Origin: Deltaproteobacteria bacterium
Lineage (GTDB): Bacteria > Desulfobacterota > Desulfobacteria > Desulfobacterales > ETH-SRB1
Reading direction: 5' to 3'
Length of the DNA: 5,984 nucleotides
NCBI GenBank assembly: GCA_019309665.1
Contig: JAFDFV010000122.1
Coordinates: 1-5,984 of the forward strand
Numbering within the stretch: the stretch's first letter is position 1; each line of letters begins with the position of its first letter. The translations under genes and the position numbers were made by a program. This document shows positions 1 to 5,534 of the stretch, one piece after another. The notes beneath the pieces are model-generated. The model did no database searches and was not told the DNA's origin. It worked only from the letters and a program-made list of their open reading frames with translations.

Positions 1-318
1 TGTGGGGTTATTAATTGGCAAAGGCCAACTCGTATTTTTAAACAGCGGGCTTGCCGAAGGCCTTGTGTTTACAGGCCTGGAAGGCGAAATTGCTCGAAGT
101 CGTTCGCAAAGGATCTTTTACTCGACCTGCACCAATCTCTTTGCGCAAGAGGAATTTTCAGATACAAAAGGATTTGCATTCAAATAAACTAAAACCTATA
201 GTCAAATCACAACCTACATTAGGAATGAGAAAGAAATTAAGCAATGATACAGAACTCTGAACAACTAAAAAAATATAAATTTCTTCTTTCGCAAAAATAG
301 TGGTCAAGGAGGATTATA
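1..318. other. upstream region with no recognisable gene
   Basis: No gene can be supported here. Two overlapping + strand frames are open: one from a GTG at 2 to a stop at 187, one from a TTG at 51 to a stop at 260. Neither translation shows a domain I recognise, and neither has a good ribosome binding site. Neither carries the clustered cysteines expected at the C-terminus of a Cas4, the gene most often found before cas1. Two nearby AGGCC palindromes (57-64 and 72-79) can pair with each other. No CRISPR repeats are visible. The last ~110 bases are AT-rich and probably carry the untranslated leader of cas1, but I see no convincing -35/-10 pair. The region could be the decayed 3' end of an upstream gene. 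Confidence 0.5.
306..312 (+). promoter_or_regulatory. ribosome binding site of cas1
   Basis: AAGGAGG lies 6 nt before the GTG at 319. It fixes a non-ATG start for cas1, and the resulting N-terminus (MQLVINSAGT) matches the usual start of this Cas1 group. Confidence 0.85.
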
Positions 319-1332
319 GTGCAACTGGTAATAAACAGCGCCGGCACATATATTACACAAAAGGACGGTCTTTTCAGGCTTAAAAATAAAGATAAACGTT
401 TTGATGTTTCACCCCTGAAAATAGAATCAATCGTTATCTCCAACCAGGCCATGATCACTACCCAGGCAATAACAACAGCCATGGAGAATAATATAGATAT
501 TGTGTTTTTAAATGGATATGGCGACCCAATCGGTAGAATATGGTTTGCCAAAATGGGAAGCACAGCGCTTATCCGCAGAAAACAACTGGAAATTGCAGAA
601 GATAAAAAAGGGCTTGAATTGGTCATTGATATGATCAGGCAAAAAATTGAAAACCAGAACGGGTTTCTAAAAAAACTGATGTATTCAAGACCTGGCAGAA
701 AAAATCTGTTTGAAAGCCCGATCAAGATCATTGACAGCGCTCTCTCAGGCATATCCATGCATGACGGGACAATTGAAAATGCCAGAAACAGCATTATGGG
801 GTTTGAGGGCGCGGCCGGCAGAGCATATTTTCAGTGCCTGTCCAAAATAATGCCGGAAAAATATCTATTCAAAGGAAGGTCGCGGCAGCCAGCCAGAGAT
901 CCATTTAATGCTGTTTTAAATTACTGCTATGGAATCCTTTATTCCAGGATTGAAAAAGCCTGCATACTGGCTGGCCTTGATCCCTATGTTGGCTTTCTTC
1001 ACACCGATAATTACAATAAAAAATCCATGGTATTTGATCTTATTGAGCCTTTTAGAATTTATGCAGAACAGACCGCTGCATATCTTTTTACAGGGAAAAA
1101 GATAAAAGATGAGTATTTTCATGCGACTGAAAATGCGGTTTCTTTAAATGACAAGGGAAAACCGGTTGTTGTTGATGCGATAAACAGCCATATGGAAGAG
1201 ACAGTAAGATACAGAAGAAAAAATGTGAAAAGAAAATATATCCCGCAACACGAAGCCCACAGGCTTGCAAATATTCTGCTTGCCGATGAAAGCGAAAAAA
1301 GGCCGGAATGGCTGGAGATTAAGGAGTTTTGA
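319..1332 (+). CDS. cas1: CRISPR-associated endonuclease/integrase Cas1
   Basis: This is the catalytic subunit of the Cas1-Cas2 spacer integrase, which joins new protospacers to the leader end of a CRISPR array. The 337-residue length is normal for the family. The N-terminal beta-rich domain spans roughly residues 1-90 and the C-terminal helical catalytic domain roughly 100-320. The metal-binding set is intact: E163 in GFEGAAGRAYF, H228 in GFLHTDNYNKKS, and D240 with E243 in VFDLIE. The conserved segment RSRQPARDPFNAVLNYCYGILYS (about 187-209) is also present. The start is a GTG supported by a strong AAGGAGG. The gene ends 4 nt before cas2, and its last codons contain the cas2 ribosome binding site, so the pair is probably co-translated. 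The sequence resembles the Cas1 group that accompanies type III and some type I-B loci; that subtype link is from memory. No reverse transcriptase or Cas4 fusion is seen. Confidence 0.97.
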   Translation: MQLVINSAGTYITQKDGLFRLKNKDKRFDVSPLKIESIVISNQAMITTQAITTAMENNIDIVFLNGYGDPIGRIWFAKMGSTALIRRKQLEIAEDKKGLELVIDMIRQKIENQNGFLKKLMYSRPGRKNLFESPIKIIDSALSGISMHDGTIENARNSIMGFEGAAGRAYFQCLSKIMPEKYLFKGRSRQPARDPFNAVLNYCYGILYSRIEKACILAGLDPYVGFLHTDNYNKKSMVFDLIEPFRIYAEQTAAYLFTGKKIKDEYFHATENAVSLNDKGKPVVVDAINSHMEETVRYRRKNVKRKYIPQHEAHRLANILLADESEKRPEWLEIKEF

Positions 1333-1336
1333 GTAA

Positions 1337-1633
1337 ATGAGTGTCCTTGTCTGGATAATATATGATATTGTTGAAAACAAGCCGAGAGCAAAGGTTGCCA
1401 AAGAATGCAAGAAGGTTGGCCTTATCAGGGTTCAAAAAAGCGTTTTTCTAGGGAGGCTTGAATCAAACCGCTTTGATGAACTATCGGAAAAATGTCGTGA
1501 CCTGATTGATGAAAAAACAGACAGCGTTTACCTGTTTCCTTTCTGTCAGGAAGATTTCAGGAATATAAAGGTTCTGGGGCAGGGTTTTGATAGGAAACTG
1601 GTGAATGATGAGATTCTTGCGAAGTTTTTCTGA
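1337..1633 (+). CDS. cas2: CRISPR-associated protein Cas2
   Basis: Cas2 is the non-catalytic dimer that bridges two Cas1 dimers in the spacer-acquisition complex. The 98-residue protein is of normal length and has the ferredoxin-like Cas2 pattern. The first strand, VLVWIIYDI, carries the family aspartate D10. RVQKSVFLGRL (31-41) is the conserved R-x-Q-x-S-V-F segment, and SVYLFPFCQEDF (63-74) is the last core strand. The ATG lies 4 nt after the cas1 stop and uses AAGGAG at 1321-1326 inside the cas1 end, which indicates a shared mRNA and coupled translation. The last 29 bases are overlapped by a small ORF in another frame that leads on to cas6. Nothing looks truncated. Confidence 0.96.
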   Translation: MSVLVWIIYDIVENKPRAKVAKECKKVGLIRVQKSVFLGRLESNRFDELSEKCRDLIDEKTDSVYLFPFCQEDFRNIKVLGQGFDRKLVNDEILAKFF

Positions 1634-1778
1634 ATCAATCTGTGCATATAAACAAGGTCGTTGTTTCATTCGACAAAGACATGAAAAAATTAAAAGCGGT
1701 CAGCGAGACTTTGTAAAATTACAAGAAACTATTGATTACAACCAGATCATTAATATCAGAAAACGTGTAAAAATATGA
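1605..1778 (+). CDS. small ORF bridging cas2 and cas6 (57 aa, hypothetical)
   Basis: An ATG at 1605, inside the cas2 3' end, opens a frame of 57 codons that closes with TGA at 1776-1778. It overlaps cas2 by 29 nt and shares an ATGA with the cas6 start, the classic layout for translational coupling. This matters because cas6 has no good Shine-Dalgarno of its own. The predicted peptide is basic and rich in Q, K, R and I; residues 23-30 read RQRHEKIK. I recognise no domain, and there is no signal peptide or membrane helix. It could be a real small protein, a leader ORF that only delivers ribosomes to cas6, the remnant of a gene, or chance: a 141-nt cas2-cas6 gap staying open in one frame is not very unlikely in AT-rich DNA. 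No strong ribosome binding site precedes the ATG. Confidence 0.3.
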   Translation: MMRFLRSFSESICAYKQGRCFIRQRHEKIKSGQRDFVKLQETIDYNQIINIRKRVKI

Positions 1779-2437
1779 AAAAATCAACACTACTGCTGAA
1801 TAATATCAATTTAAGACCGCCGCAGATTCATAAATTCAGAGGTTTCGTTGGAAACGCCTTTAAAAATCATGATCTTATTCATAATCATGATTTGAAAACA
1901 GGAAAACCGATATACCGATATCCGTTAATACAGTTCAAGCTGATAGATAAAACACCTGCAATCATTGCTATAACGGACAGGGCTGTGAGCATTTTTTCGG
2001 AAATATTTATGAAACTTGATAAGATTATTATTGAAAATACTGTTATTTCTGTTTTTGAAAAGGAGCTGAAGATAGAAGAAGTCGAATTTGGATATTCCGA
2101 TGAAATGTTCATGTATGAGTTTGTTTCTCCATGGATCGGTCTGAATCAAAGCAACTTTAAAAAATATAATGATGGCGGAAGAGATGAAAAGAACGAGATA
2201 CTGAAAAGAGTAATGACAGGCAATATCTTATCCATGGCAAAGTATCTTGACTGCTGGCTTTCAAAAGATCAGAAAATTAAAATTAATATCAAGCTAAAAG
2301 AAATAAAAGTAAATCTTAAAGGCAAAAGCATGACAGCATTTAACGGGATATTTAAAACCAATTTTTGTTTGCCTGATTATCTGGGGCTTGGGAAATCGGT
2401 TTCGAGGGGGTTTGGGGCTGTAAGGAGGGTGATATAA
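1775..2437 (+). CDS. cas6: CRISPR-associated endoribonuclease Cas6 (Cas6b type)
   Basis: Cas6 cuts precursor crRNA within each repeat to give mature guides, without a metal ion. The 220-residue protein matches the Cas6b pattern. The N-terminal segment LRPPQIHKFRGFVGNAFK (13-30) is followed by LIHNHD with H36 and H38 and by the IYRYPLIQFK strand (46-55) with Y47. A His pair followed by a Tyr in this region is where I recall Cas6b catalysis being placed. FEYEFVSPWIGLN-like residues (MYEFVSPWIGLN, 113-124) follow. The C-terminal RAMP glycine-rich loop is GLGKSVSRGFG (204-214). The ATG overlaps the stop of the preceding small ORF and has no clear Shine-Dalgarno. The last 45 codons are duplicated after the ORF6N gene, but the copy here is the intact one. 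The exact start is the least certain point. Confidence 0.92.
   Translation: MKKSTLLLNNINLRPPQIHKFRGFVGNAFKNHDLIHNHDLKTGKPIYRYPLIQFKLIDKTPAIIAITDRAVSIFSEIFMKLDKIIIENTVISVFEKELKIEEVEFGYSDEMFMYEFVSPWIGLNQSNFKKYNDGGRDEKNEILKRVMTGNILSMAKYLDCWLSKDQKIKINIKLKEIKVNLKGKSMTAFNGIFKTNFCLPDYLGLGKSVSRGFGAVRRVI
2300..2437 (+). repeat. direct repeat copy A (3' end of cas6)
   Basis: These 138 bases encode Cas6 residues 176-220 plus the stop. They recur at 3034-3173 with about 14 mismatches and two single-base insertions, close to 89% identity by hand alignment. Similarity may run another ~15 bases past the stop, to GATAAAA at 2446 and 3181. Copy A keeps the cas6 frame. Confidence 0.93.
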
Positions 2438-2487
2438 GAAAAAAAGATAAAAACCGAAATATTTTGAAGGGTCTTTAACGCTATAAA

Positions 2488-2494
2488 AAGGTGG
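2488..2494 (+). promoter_or_regulatory. ribosome binding site of the ORF6N gene
   Basis: AAGGTGG lies 8 nt before the ATG at 2503 and supports that start. The 65-nt gap after cas6 (2438-2502) is AT-rich, starts with an A tract, and contains no clear terminator. Read-through from cas6 is therefore likely. Confidence 0.65.
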
Positions 2495-2502
2495 ATTAAA
2501 TT

Positions 2503-3033
2503 ATGTCTGAGCTAATTTCAATTGAGGCTGTTGCCAATAAAATATTTTTCATCCGTAGTGTTAAGGTGATGCTGGACAGAGATCTTGCAGAGCTTTATGG
2601 GGTTGAAACAAGAGTGCTAAATCAAGCTGTCCGGAGAAATATCAAGCGTTTCCCAGAAGATTTTATGTTTGCTTTGACTCGAGATGAGATTATGAGGATA
2701 TCACAAATTGTGACATCCTCTGATATTAAGTACGCAAAACAGGTTCACGCATTCACCGAGCAGGGGGTTGCCATGCTGTCCGGCATTCTAAATAGTGATA
2801 GAGCAATCGCGGTTAATATTCAAATCATGAGAACCTTTACAAAGCTTCGTCACATGATTTCTGATAATGAAGATTTAAAGCAAGAACTTGCTGAATTGAG
2901 GGAACAAACAGACGAACGCTTTCAAATTGTTTTTGAAACTTTGGATCAGCTTTTGACTGTGGATGTTAAGGAAAAGAAAAAGATTGGATTTATGGTTAAA
3001 GAAAAAGCCAGCGAATACGGAAAGAAGAGATGA
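2503..3033 (+). CDS. ORF6N-domain DNA-binding protein (phage antirepressor-like)
   Basis: ORF6N proteins carry a DNA-binding domain related to the KilA-N/Bro/antirepressor group of phages and mobile elements. Their exact function is mostly unknown. The family signature is clear in this 176-residue protein: KVMLDRDLAELYGVETRVLN (21-40), AVRRNIKRFPEDFMFALT (42-59), FTEQGVAMLSGILNSDRAI (84-102) and VNIQIMRTFTKLR (104-116). The C-terminal part (about 117-160) is charged and likely helical or coiled-coil. It ends with the usual KKKIGF (158-163) and a basic tail. Length and motifs look complete, although KYAKQVHAFTE (77-87) departs from the common PYAFTE form. It is not a Cas family member. It lies between cas6 and cas8b, flanked by two copies of the cas6 3' end, so it is probably an insertion. 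It may regulate the operon or simply be cargo; the sequence does not decide this. Confidence 0.93.
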   Translation: MSELISIEAVANKIFFIRSVKVMLDRDLAELYGVETRVLNQAVRRNIKRFPEDFMFALTRDEIMRISQIVTSSDIKYAKQVHAFTEQGVAMLSGILNSDRAIAVNIQIMRTFTKLRHMISDNEDLKQELAELREQTDERFQIVFETLDQLLTVDVKEKKKIGFMVKEKASEYGKKR

Positions 3034-3173
3034 GAAATAAAAGTAAACCTTAAAGGCGAAAGCATGACAGGGTTTAACGGGGATATTTAAAACTAGTTTT
3101 TGTTTACCCTGATTATCTGGGGATTGGGCAATCGGTTTCGAGGGGGTTTGGAGTGGTGAGGATGGTGATATAA
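3034..3173 (+). pseudogene. decayed duplicate of the cas6 3' end (direct repeat copy B)
   Basis: This stretch matches the last 45 codons and stop of cas6 (2300-2437). It starts immediately after the ORF6N stop codon. Two single-base insertions, an extra G near 3080 and an extra C near 3105, break the frame. Correcting them gives a recognisable Cas6 tail ending GIGQSVSRGFGVVRMVI, so the glycine loop is still readable. By hand comparison 12 codons differ from copy A, 5 synonymously and 7 with a replacement. No N-terminal cas6 sequence precedes it, so it cannot make a Cas6. It is either the remnant of a second cas6 (type I-B effector operons often begin with one) or one end of the duplication that brought in the ORF6N gene. 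Confidence 0.9.
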
Positions 3174-3206
3174 AAAATGTGATAAAATAGATAGTTATAC
3201 TGTATG

Positions 3207-3225
3207 TTTCAATATAACATTGAAA
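3207..3225. repeat. small inverted repeat TTTCAAT/ATTGAAA
   Basis: TTTCAAT at 3207-3213 pairs perfectly with ATTGAAA at 3219-3225 across a 5-nt loop. ATTGAAA is also the common 3' end of many type I-B and III CRISPR repeats. Only one such unit is seen, so it may be an operator, a stray remnant, or chance in AT-rich DNA. Confidence 0.35.
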
Positions 3226-3248
3226 GTGTTTATATAAAAAAGCATATT
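3220..3248 (+). promoter_or_regulatory. candidate sigma-70-like promoter for the effector operon
   Basis: TTGAAA (3220-3225) is followed after 17 nt by CATATT (3243-3248), a partial -10. The -10 overlaps the start of the tandem palindromic repeat, so a protein bound there could block initiation. The match is weak and the implied leader is over 240 nt, so this is only a candidate. Confidence 0.22.
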
Positions 3249-3277
3249 GATCGATATGCAAATTGATCAATATGTAA
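3246..3277. repeat. tandem 16-bp palindromic repeat, possible operator
   Basis: ATTGATCGATATGCAA (3246-3261) is followed directly by ATTGATCAATATGTAA (3262-3277), matching at 14 of 16 positions. Each copy contains a palindromic core: ATTGATCAAT is perfect in copy two, and GCATAT..ATATGC (3242-3259) surrounds the core of copy one. Two head-to-tail palindromes one and a half helical turns apart would suit a pair of dimeric repressors. The regulator is unknown. The neighbouring ORF6N protein is a candidate only by proximity. Confidence 0.45.
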
Positions 3278-3345
3278 ATCCAATTAAAGGTGAACTGTGA
3301 TTATACTTTTTGTTCCCAATCTCCGCTTAGAAACGTATTATGCGA

Positions 3346-3377
3346 GGTCCTGCCTTCTATAATTTTGTGGCAGGACC
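3346..3377. repeat. perfect 9-bp GC-rich hairpin in the cas8b leader
   Basis: GGTCCTGCC (3346-3354) pairs perfectly with GGCAGGACC (3369-3377) across a 14-nt AT-rich loop that contains TATAAT (3358-3363). The stem is much richer in GC than its surroundings. No U-tract follows on either strand, so it is not a standard intrinsic terminator. It could be an RNA structure in the cas8b leader, a protein-binding inverted repeat, or a remnant of a small mobile element. Confidence 0.6.
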
Positions 3378-3504
3378 ACAACGGTTAGGTAAAAAACAAA
3401 GTATTTCATTTTTATTTTAAGTTAATACCATCGAGCCAATGCTGTTAAAGTGTAATCTGGTAAATACAGAATGCCAAATAAAGATTGGATGAAAGGATAA
3501 TGCA

Positions 3505-5505
3505 ATGCTTGAACTTATGCAAAATTTAGCTCTTTGTCATCTATGGAAAGAACTTGAAGGCAATAAAGCGCCGCCGGATGATTTGAGGAAGTGGTTTATA
3601 AATGAAAAAGAGAATGATCCCTGCAAATTCTTTTCATATCTTGTAGAACCGGCAGGTAAAATCAAGAAATTTTATGCATTAAGCGCCCACCCTGACAATG
3701 ATGATATTGCAATTTTAGAAAGTGCTGACATAGGCAGTTTGGAAGGAAACTCAGCAATATGCTTGCCATTTAATAAACCGAGCGGCCCTCAATCTCCTCA
3801 AATAGGTCCTGTAATAAAACGTTCTTACAATAAACAGAAAGGCGCCGGGCCATCTTTAAAAATATTAAGATCAACGTTAAAGAATTTTCAGGAGATTTCT
3901 TTATCAAACAATAGTTGGGCTGCATATTTTAAAGACGTGAATGAAGTATTTAACAGGAAACAAATATATTTTGCCGGTGAATATTTAGATTGCGAAGAGA
4001 ATGCGCTTCATAAAGCAATAACTATTATACCTGAAAATGAGCCTGTATTTTTAGTGTTTAAAGACAAAAACAATCAGATGCCAGGGGATATCCCGGAATA
4101 TAGAAAATATTTATCTTCCATGTTGGATGCTGACAATAAATATACTACCGGTAAGGCAAAACCAGTACAAGTTGATTGTTGTTCATGTTGCGGGAAAGAA
4201 GATGTAAAAGGTTATCCGGCAGGATTGGCAAAAGCCGGAATAAATATTTTTAATATTGACAGGGAAGGTGCATTCCCGAACATAACAAATTCAAATGCTT
4301 TTCTATCTTATTCAATTTGCGAAAATTGTGCTGACTTATTATATGTTTTTAAATTTCATGTAATGAATAACTATATTACTTATATTGCCGGGCAGGAAAC
4401 ATTGATGTTGCCGGAACTTTACCTTAACCCGAAGTTTCTGAACAGATTTCTAACAAATTATAAAAATTATATTGAAAAATTAGATAGCGTACCGGATAAA
4501 GCGCTTATTGCCGAAAAAAAGAAATTAATAAATCTGTTAAAAAATGAAGAAGCAACATGTACAATAGATATTATCTGGTCAAAAGACAGCCTCAGAGGAC
4601 AGTCAATCGGTAATTTATCCGGGCAAATTACCGATATTCTACCATCAAGGTTGAGGACGATTGATAGCGCAAATAAACAATTTAAAGACAAGCATTCCGT
4701 TTTTTTCCCTGAACACAGAGTTGAGGGCTTTGAATTTGATCTGAATTTATCCTTTGTGCAAGAATTACTGAAACGTCCTGGAGGCAAAAAGGCAAAGCAG
4801 GTAAATGCAAGTCAAAAACTTGTTGAATTAAAACGAATGTTTGCAGAATCCATATATAAGCAGAAACTCATTTTTGAAAAACGTTTCTGGGAAGAAGTTA
4901 TTATAACTGCCAAATGGTATCTGCTATGCCTATTTGAAAAAGACAAACCTGAAAATGATTGTTTATATGAAGGTTATTCTGAAAAAAAAGATAAAATAAT
5001 CATATGGATGTCTTTTGCGGGCTGGATAAAACATTTATCTATGACTTTGAATTACTTGCAATTTATGGAGGTGATAAAAAAAATGGAAAACAAACGGACT
5101 TATTTTCCTGAAATGGAAAAATTACAAAATTATTTTTCAGATGATTGCGGAATAAACACGGATGAAAAAGCATATGCCTTTATTCTTGGCATTCTCTACG
5201 GCAAAGTAATGCAAATGCAGGGAAAAAAAGGAGTTAATGTCAGCGCAAACGCCTTGACCTGGCTGAAAAGACTTACATTAACTGGAAGCGATCTGCCTGA
5301 TTTATATGTTAAAATCAGGGGAAAACTTCTTGCGTACAATGCAGAAGGGAATGAGGATATTAGAGCTGTTATCAAGGAAATCGGCATACTTGGAAATAAA
5401 CTTGGAGATGAAATAAATTTAAAACAAACATCGTGCTGTTATTTTCTTTTACTTGGACAATCATTAACAGTAGATATTTTACCCGGAAAACAAAATAAAA
5501 AATAA
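3505..5505 (+). CDS. cas8b: type I-B Cascade large subunit Cas8b (Csh1, TM1802 family)
   Basis: Cas8b is the large subunit of type I-B Cascade, thought to recognise the PAM and help recruit Cas3. The 666-residue length fits the TM1802/Csh1 family. The clearest mark is a split zinc-finger-like motif: CCSCCG with cysteines 225, 226, 228 and 229, then YSICENC with C272 and C275. The N-terminal region (MLELMQNLALCHLWKEL) and the segments WAAYF, FLVFKDKN-like and DFDLNLSF-like are consistent with it, but I assign the family mainly on architecture and the csh2-type cas7 next door. The start has AAAGGA 7 nt upstream. The C-terminal ~140 residues are helical and match the small-subunit region; they carry their own internal ribosome binding site and ATG. 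A GGAGG-led cas7 begins 29 nt after the stop. No truncation is seen. Confidence 0.92.
   Translation: MLELMQNLALCHLWKELEGNKAPPDDLRKWFINEKENDPCKFFSYLVEPAGKIKKFYALSAHPDNDDIAILESADIGSLEGNSAICLPFNKPSGPQSPQIGPVIKRSYNKQKGAGPSLKILRSTLKNFQEISLSNNSWAAYFKDVNEVFNRKQIYFAGEYLDCEENALHKAITIIPENEPVFLVFKDKNNQMPGDIPEYRKYLSSMLDADNKYTTGKAKPVQVDCCSCCGKEDVKGYPAGLAKAGINIFNIDREGAFPNITNSNAFLSYSICENCADLLYVFKFHVMNNYITYIAGQETLMLPELYLNPKFLNRFLTNYKNYIEKLDSVPDKALIAEKKKLINLLKNEEATCTIDIIWSKDSLRGQSIGNLSGQITDILPSRLRTIDSANKQFKDKHSVFFPEHRVEGFEFDLNLSFVQELLKRPGGKKAKQVNASQKLVELKRMFAESIYKQKLIFEKRFWEEVIITAKWYLLCLFEKDKPENDCLYEGYSEKKDKIIIWMSFAGWIKHLSMTLNYLQFMEVIKKMENKRTYFPEMEKLQNYFSDDCGINTDEKAYAFILGILYGKVMQMQGKKGVNVSANALTWLKRLTLTGSDLPDLYVKIRGKLLAYNAEGNEDIRAVIKEIGILGNKLGDEINLKQTSCCYFLLLGQSLTVDILPGKQNKK
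5067..5074 (+). promoter_or_regulatory. internal ribosome binding site within cas8b
   Basis: GGAGGTGA lies inside the cas8b frame, 8 nt before the in-frame ATG at 5083. Counting neighbours, TATGGAGGTGAT matches 11 of the 12 bases complementary to a typical bacterial 16S rRNA 3' end. This makes it the strongest Shine-Dalgarno in the window. It overlaps codons 521-524 (MEVI). Confidence 0.8.
5083..5505 (+). CDS. cas11: predicted Cas11b small subunit translated from within cas8b
   Basis: An in-frame ATG at codon 527 of cas8b is preceded by a near-perfect Shine-Dalgarno with 8-nt spacing. Translation from it gives a 140-residue protein beginning MENKRTYFPEMEKL and sharing the cas8b stop. In type I-B, I-C and I-D systems, internal translation of the large-subunit gene is known to supply Cas11, the helical small subunit that lines the Cascade belly and stabilises the target strand. 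The size and the predominantly helical, charged sequence fit that role. No separate cas11 gene is seen between cas8b and cas7, as expected if it is made internally. An A8 run (5076-5083) fills the spacer and leads into the ATG. The start is predicted from sequence only. Confidence 0.75.
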   Translation: MENKRTYFPEMEKLQNYFSDDCGINTDEKAYAFILGILYGKVMQMQGKKGVNVSANALTWLKRLTLTGSDLPDLYVKIRGKLLAYNAEGNEDIRAVIKEIGILGNKLGDEINLKQTSCCYFLLLGQSLTVDILPGKQNKK

Positions 5506-5522
5506 TATAAATTATCAACCGT

Positions 5523-5527
5523 GGAGG
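5523..5527 (+). promoter_or_regulatory. ribosome binding site of cas7
   Basis: GGAGG lies 7 nt before the ATG at 5535 and fixes that start. The 29-nt gap after cas8b has no terminator, so the two genes are co-transcribed. Confidence 0.8.
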
Positions 5528-5534
5528 TTTAATA

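Larger units (their letters stand above)
3174..3504. other. 331-bp non-coding leader before cas8b
   Basis: No + strand gene is visible between the dead cas6 tail and cas8b. The only notable open frame on the - strand (2875-3270) mostly mirrors the ORF6N gene. The interval is AT-rich and contains, in order: a 7-bp inverted repeat (3207-3225), a promoter-like pair (3220-3248), a tandem 16-bp repeat with internal palindromes (3246-3277), and a perfect 9-bp hairpin (3346-3377). This is far longer than the other gaps in the locus, so it is the natural place for an independent effector promoter. It shows no repeat-spacer periodicity. Confidence 0.6.

Noticed and set aside
237..794. 185-codon open frame on the - strand
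   Set aside because: It lies opposite cas1, whose motifs and start are secure; its hydrophobic translation has the look of an antisense shadow.
1642..1716. 24-codon frame between cas2 and cas6 starting with GTG
   Set aside because: It is very short, has no ribosome binding site, and competes with the longer frame that ends at the cas6 start.
1877..1891. HNH nuclease motif suggested by the residues HNHD in cas6
   Set aside because: The His pair belongs to the conserved Cas6b N-terminal segment; no other HNH or zinc-binding residues surround it.
2300..3173. Insertion sequence carrying the ORF6N gene
   Set aside because: There is no transposase, no terminal inverted repeats, and the flanking duplication is far too long for a target-site duplication.
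2875..3270. 131-codon - strand frame over the ORF6N end, cas6 relic and leader
   Set aside because: It mirrors the ORF6N C-terminus and the cas6 duplicate, has no recognisable domain, and lacks a convincing ribosome binding site.
3335..3363. Promoter using the TATAAT in the hairpin loop
   Set aside because: The -10 is perfect, but no acceptable -35 lies 16-18 nt upstream, and it sits inside a stem-loop.
3346..3377. Intrinsic terminator
   Set aside because: The stem is good, but no run of T follows on either strand.
3174..3504. CRISPR array in the long non-coding leader
   Set aside because: There is no repeat of about 28-38 bp at regular spacing; the only tandem repeat has two adjacent 16-bp units and no spacer.
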